The notes under the pieces: generated by a model
Database searches by the model: none
Told to the model about the DNA's origin: nothing
The model's input: the letters and a program-made list of their open reading frames with translations, nothing else
Program-made: the position numbers and the translations under genes
DNA from: Adiantum capillus-veneris
Lineage: Eukaryota; Streptophyta; Polypodiopsida; Polypodiales; Pteridaceae
DNA length: 64,000 nucleotides
NCBI GenBank assembly: GCA_014529385.2
Contig: CM043969.1
Span: 69,576,676-69,640,675 of the forward strand
Direction of reading: 5' to 3'
Shown: piece after piece, positions 52,001-55,000 of the stretch
How positions within the stretch are numbered: the first letter of the stretch is position 1
Layout: every line of letters begins with the position of its first letter

Positions 52001-55000
52001 ACTGCATGCTCTAAGGGGTCGGCCGTATCATTATGCTTCCTCATGTTTGGTCGGTGCCAAAAACGAGAAAAAATTGACCTACATGCACAAGTGCTTCCAC
52101 ATTATGCATACATGTTCTCCCACACTAAGCATACATGGCGTGCATTTCTTGCAATTTTTGCAAAATACGACCAAAACGACAAAAACCCTCTTTATGCAAT
52201 TTCTGCAATTTTCTGCCAATCCTGCAATTTTTGGAATTTTGCAATTTCTGCAGTTTCCGAATTCTGCAATTTCCTGTAAATTCCCTGAAAATTCTGCAAT
52301 TTTCTGAAAAATTTCCTGTAGACTGTCTGCTGCTGTACCTGCGGATGAGAGGCTGCAGGGAGAAAAACAAGGGGTGGGGACGCGGCTGGGGAGGCTGCGC
52401 AGGAGGGAGCAGAGCGTGAAAACGGGGGGGGGGGGGGGGGGGGGGGGGTGCGCGGGTCTGTAGGGGCAGCACGAAGGGGGGAGGGGGAGGTGGGGAGCAC
52501 CCTTGGCAGTGCCCCTATGTCAGATTTCTTAGAGAGAAATGAAAGAGAGAGAGGGAGGTGGGGGGCACCCTTGGCAATGCCCCTGTGTGAGCTTATACAT
52601 ACACTCAAAGAACAGTATGACAGCATACAGGGTAGCTTAAGACAGGGCTGAGAGATGGTGCTAGGCTTTCATTAGTTTTGGTGAGGACGACTTTTTAAAA
52701 AAAAGGGGCATGGTCTCCACTAACACTACATGCCTCCTATCCGGCTCTTGCCCCCTACCATTATCTGATATGGCCTTTGAATTCCCCATTATGGGAGAGT
52801 TCCCTCTCTTTGTACAGTTTTCCCTTATATAGGGGGTGTTCTAGCCCATTGGGCAGATGTTAAATCTAAGAGAAGGATCTTTTCTCTACAACAAAACAAT
52901 TTACCAACAACAATTATTATTGTTCATCAGTTCAGCTAATTTCCTTTCCATAAGCTTTAAATGGGGTTAGCATTGTTGCGAATAGCAGATCTAGGTAGAT
53001 TCAAGCTTTCCTAGTGTGGACTATTGAATTATGGTTCCTATGACTGCAATATGAAATTATCACAAATTGTGATGTAGCATCTTTCTCACCCTCTAGCAGT
53101 TTTCAATTGCTTAAAAAATATAGCATCATAGCTTTTCTGCATCATGGCGTTAAAAGGACAAATAGTGCTGTCTACCAGAATAACAGTTATCAGTCTTACG
53201 TCTGCCTTAGTTGTCAGCTCTGTTTGTTTTTCAGCTTTGAAGATGAACTGATACAAAAGACTATAGACAAGAATATCTTTGTGACAAATTGGATACCTTG
53301 GGATACTGTCATTTCCGATTCCAGTTTCCTTGAAAAGCAGGTAACCTTTATGATCTTTTGTTAAGATCAAACCTGAAGGGCAATCCTGGTTCAAGCTCAA
53401 TAAAGAGTATTTAGTAGAAAATTTTGCTCTTATTTTTTCAAGTAGAGGAGTACTGGCTTTAAAAAAAATCATGAATTTTTTAGGGGAAAAAAAGCAAAAT
53501 ATACAGAGTGATTTCTTAGTTGCAATAAGGGACCATCAATCATAGGCTATTTGTTGTAATTTTGGGAAACAAAGTTTCCTGCTATTCGCTCATCATTTTT
53601 GCATTTACTGGATTACTTTATCCTCACAAACAAATTTTGCAGGTTGTTAACATTCAGCGCTTTATGGAAAGTCACAATAGCAATATCAGAAAGAATCTTG
53701 TAGATTACGAGGAGGTATTGGAGGTATGTCCCTATGAGCACTTGAATCCAGTTCAAATTGCTGCTGGAAAAGATTGCTAGTAAAGTACAGCGTGTGTCAG
53801 TGACCGGGGTGAAGTTGTAACATGGTAGTCATAAGGACTTTAGAATCACTTAGCGAGCCTCCAATACAGCCTGTGGAAGTTGGGAAGCTCCCATTGTGTA
53901 AGGCTCCTCCAGTTGTTCCCTATTACAGTCATTCAAGCAAGAGCTGCATCTTCTCTAGCTGATTAAGTGCTTTCTTAAACTGCCCATTGTAGCAGGAAAT
54001 GTATGTCGTGCTCTCTACAGTGGGTGCTTCTCAGTGCAATATGCAAGAAATCTCACTCCAACATAGAAGGGAACAGTATAGAGCAATATGGAACAAGCAA
54101 GACTAACTCAAATGACACAACAGTAGACTCCAAACCCAATGGAAACTCGACTAACTCGTGGAACTAGTACAGACTCTGGTTGGCAGCACACTTCCAAGCC
54201 CAGGACTCATGGGTACAATGGGGGTCAAGGCTCCAACTGTGCATGGAAGAGTGCAGATGTGCAAGCGCTAGACTGAGCACAAGACTCTAGACTCAATGAC
54301 CCATATGACGTCCCCAACACATATGATACCTAAAGCTAACTGAGTATATATACAGCCATGAAGGGCAGCCAATGGCTAACACAAATATATTTGACAATCC
54401 AGCTACGCCTATCCCGGAACTGTGGTGCTGGTGAACTGGCCACAGTGTCCCCTAGACCACCACTCCCTGTCTGCCACGTCACAGACGAGTCCACCTACTG
54501 TGAACCCAAGACCACCTGTAACTGCATGTCTGGTGCAAGTGACACTAAAGCCCTGCTACAAGTTGCCTGCCACAAGACCACTCACCATCCCGGAGAGATG
54601 TGGTATAACTAAATACTGACTTAGCAAAAACTAGCAAAAGCTGTCGTACGTGACGAATCTCTCAGCAAAAAATATTGCAGCAGCTAGTTCCCCAATTGGA
54701 TGCATTCCCTTCATGCGTAAATTGCTAATGTTTAACCACGTAAGCAAAACCCCCCAGCTTTAGCACCGAATTCTTGCCCCATCGATTCTGTGTTGCCCTG
54801 TCGATTCTCTGTTGGCGCCGAGAAATAGACTGACTCAATCTGTAGAGAGCTGCAAGGAGCTAAGAGCTGGTGCTGAGTGGGTGGGAGTACGAACAAGAGG
54901 GCTGCGGACAAGCAGTGTTGCTTGTTTTCCTTGTCTATGCATGCGCTTGCCTTGCTGACTAGCTGCACATACGGTTATAATAGGCTTTGCATTTAAAATA

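Noticed and set aside
54358-54612. 84-codon plus frame in the intron before exon 24
   Set aside because: Low-complexity Thr/Pro/Cys-rich translation overlapped by another open frame; no splice or family evidence.
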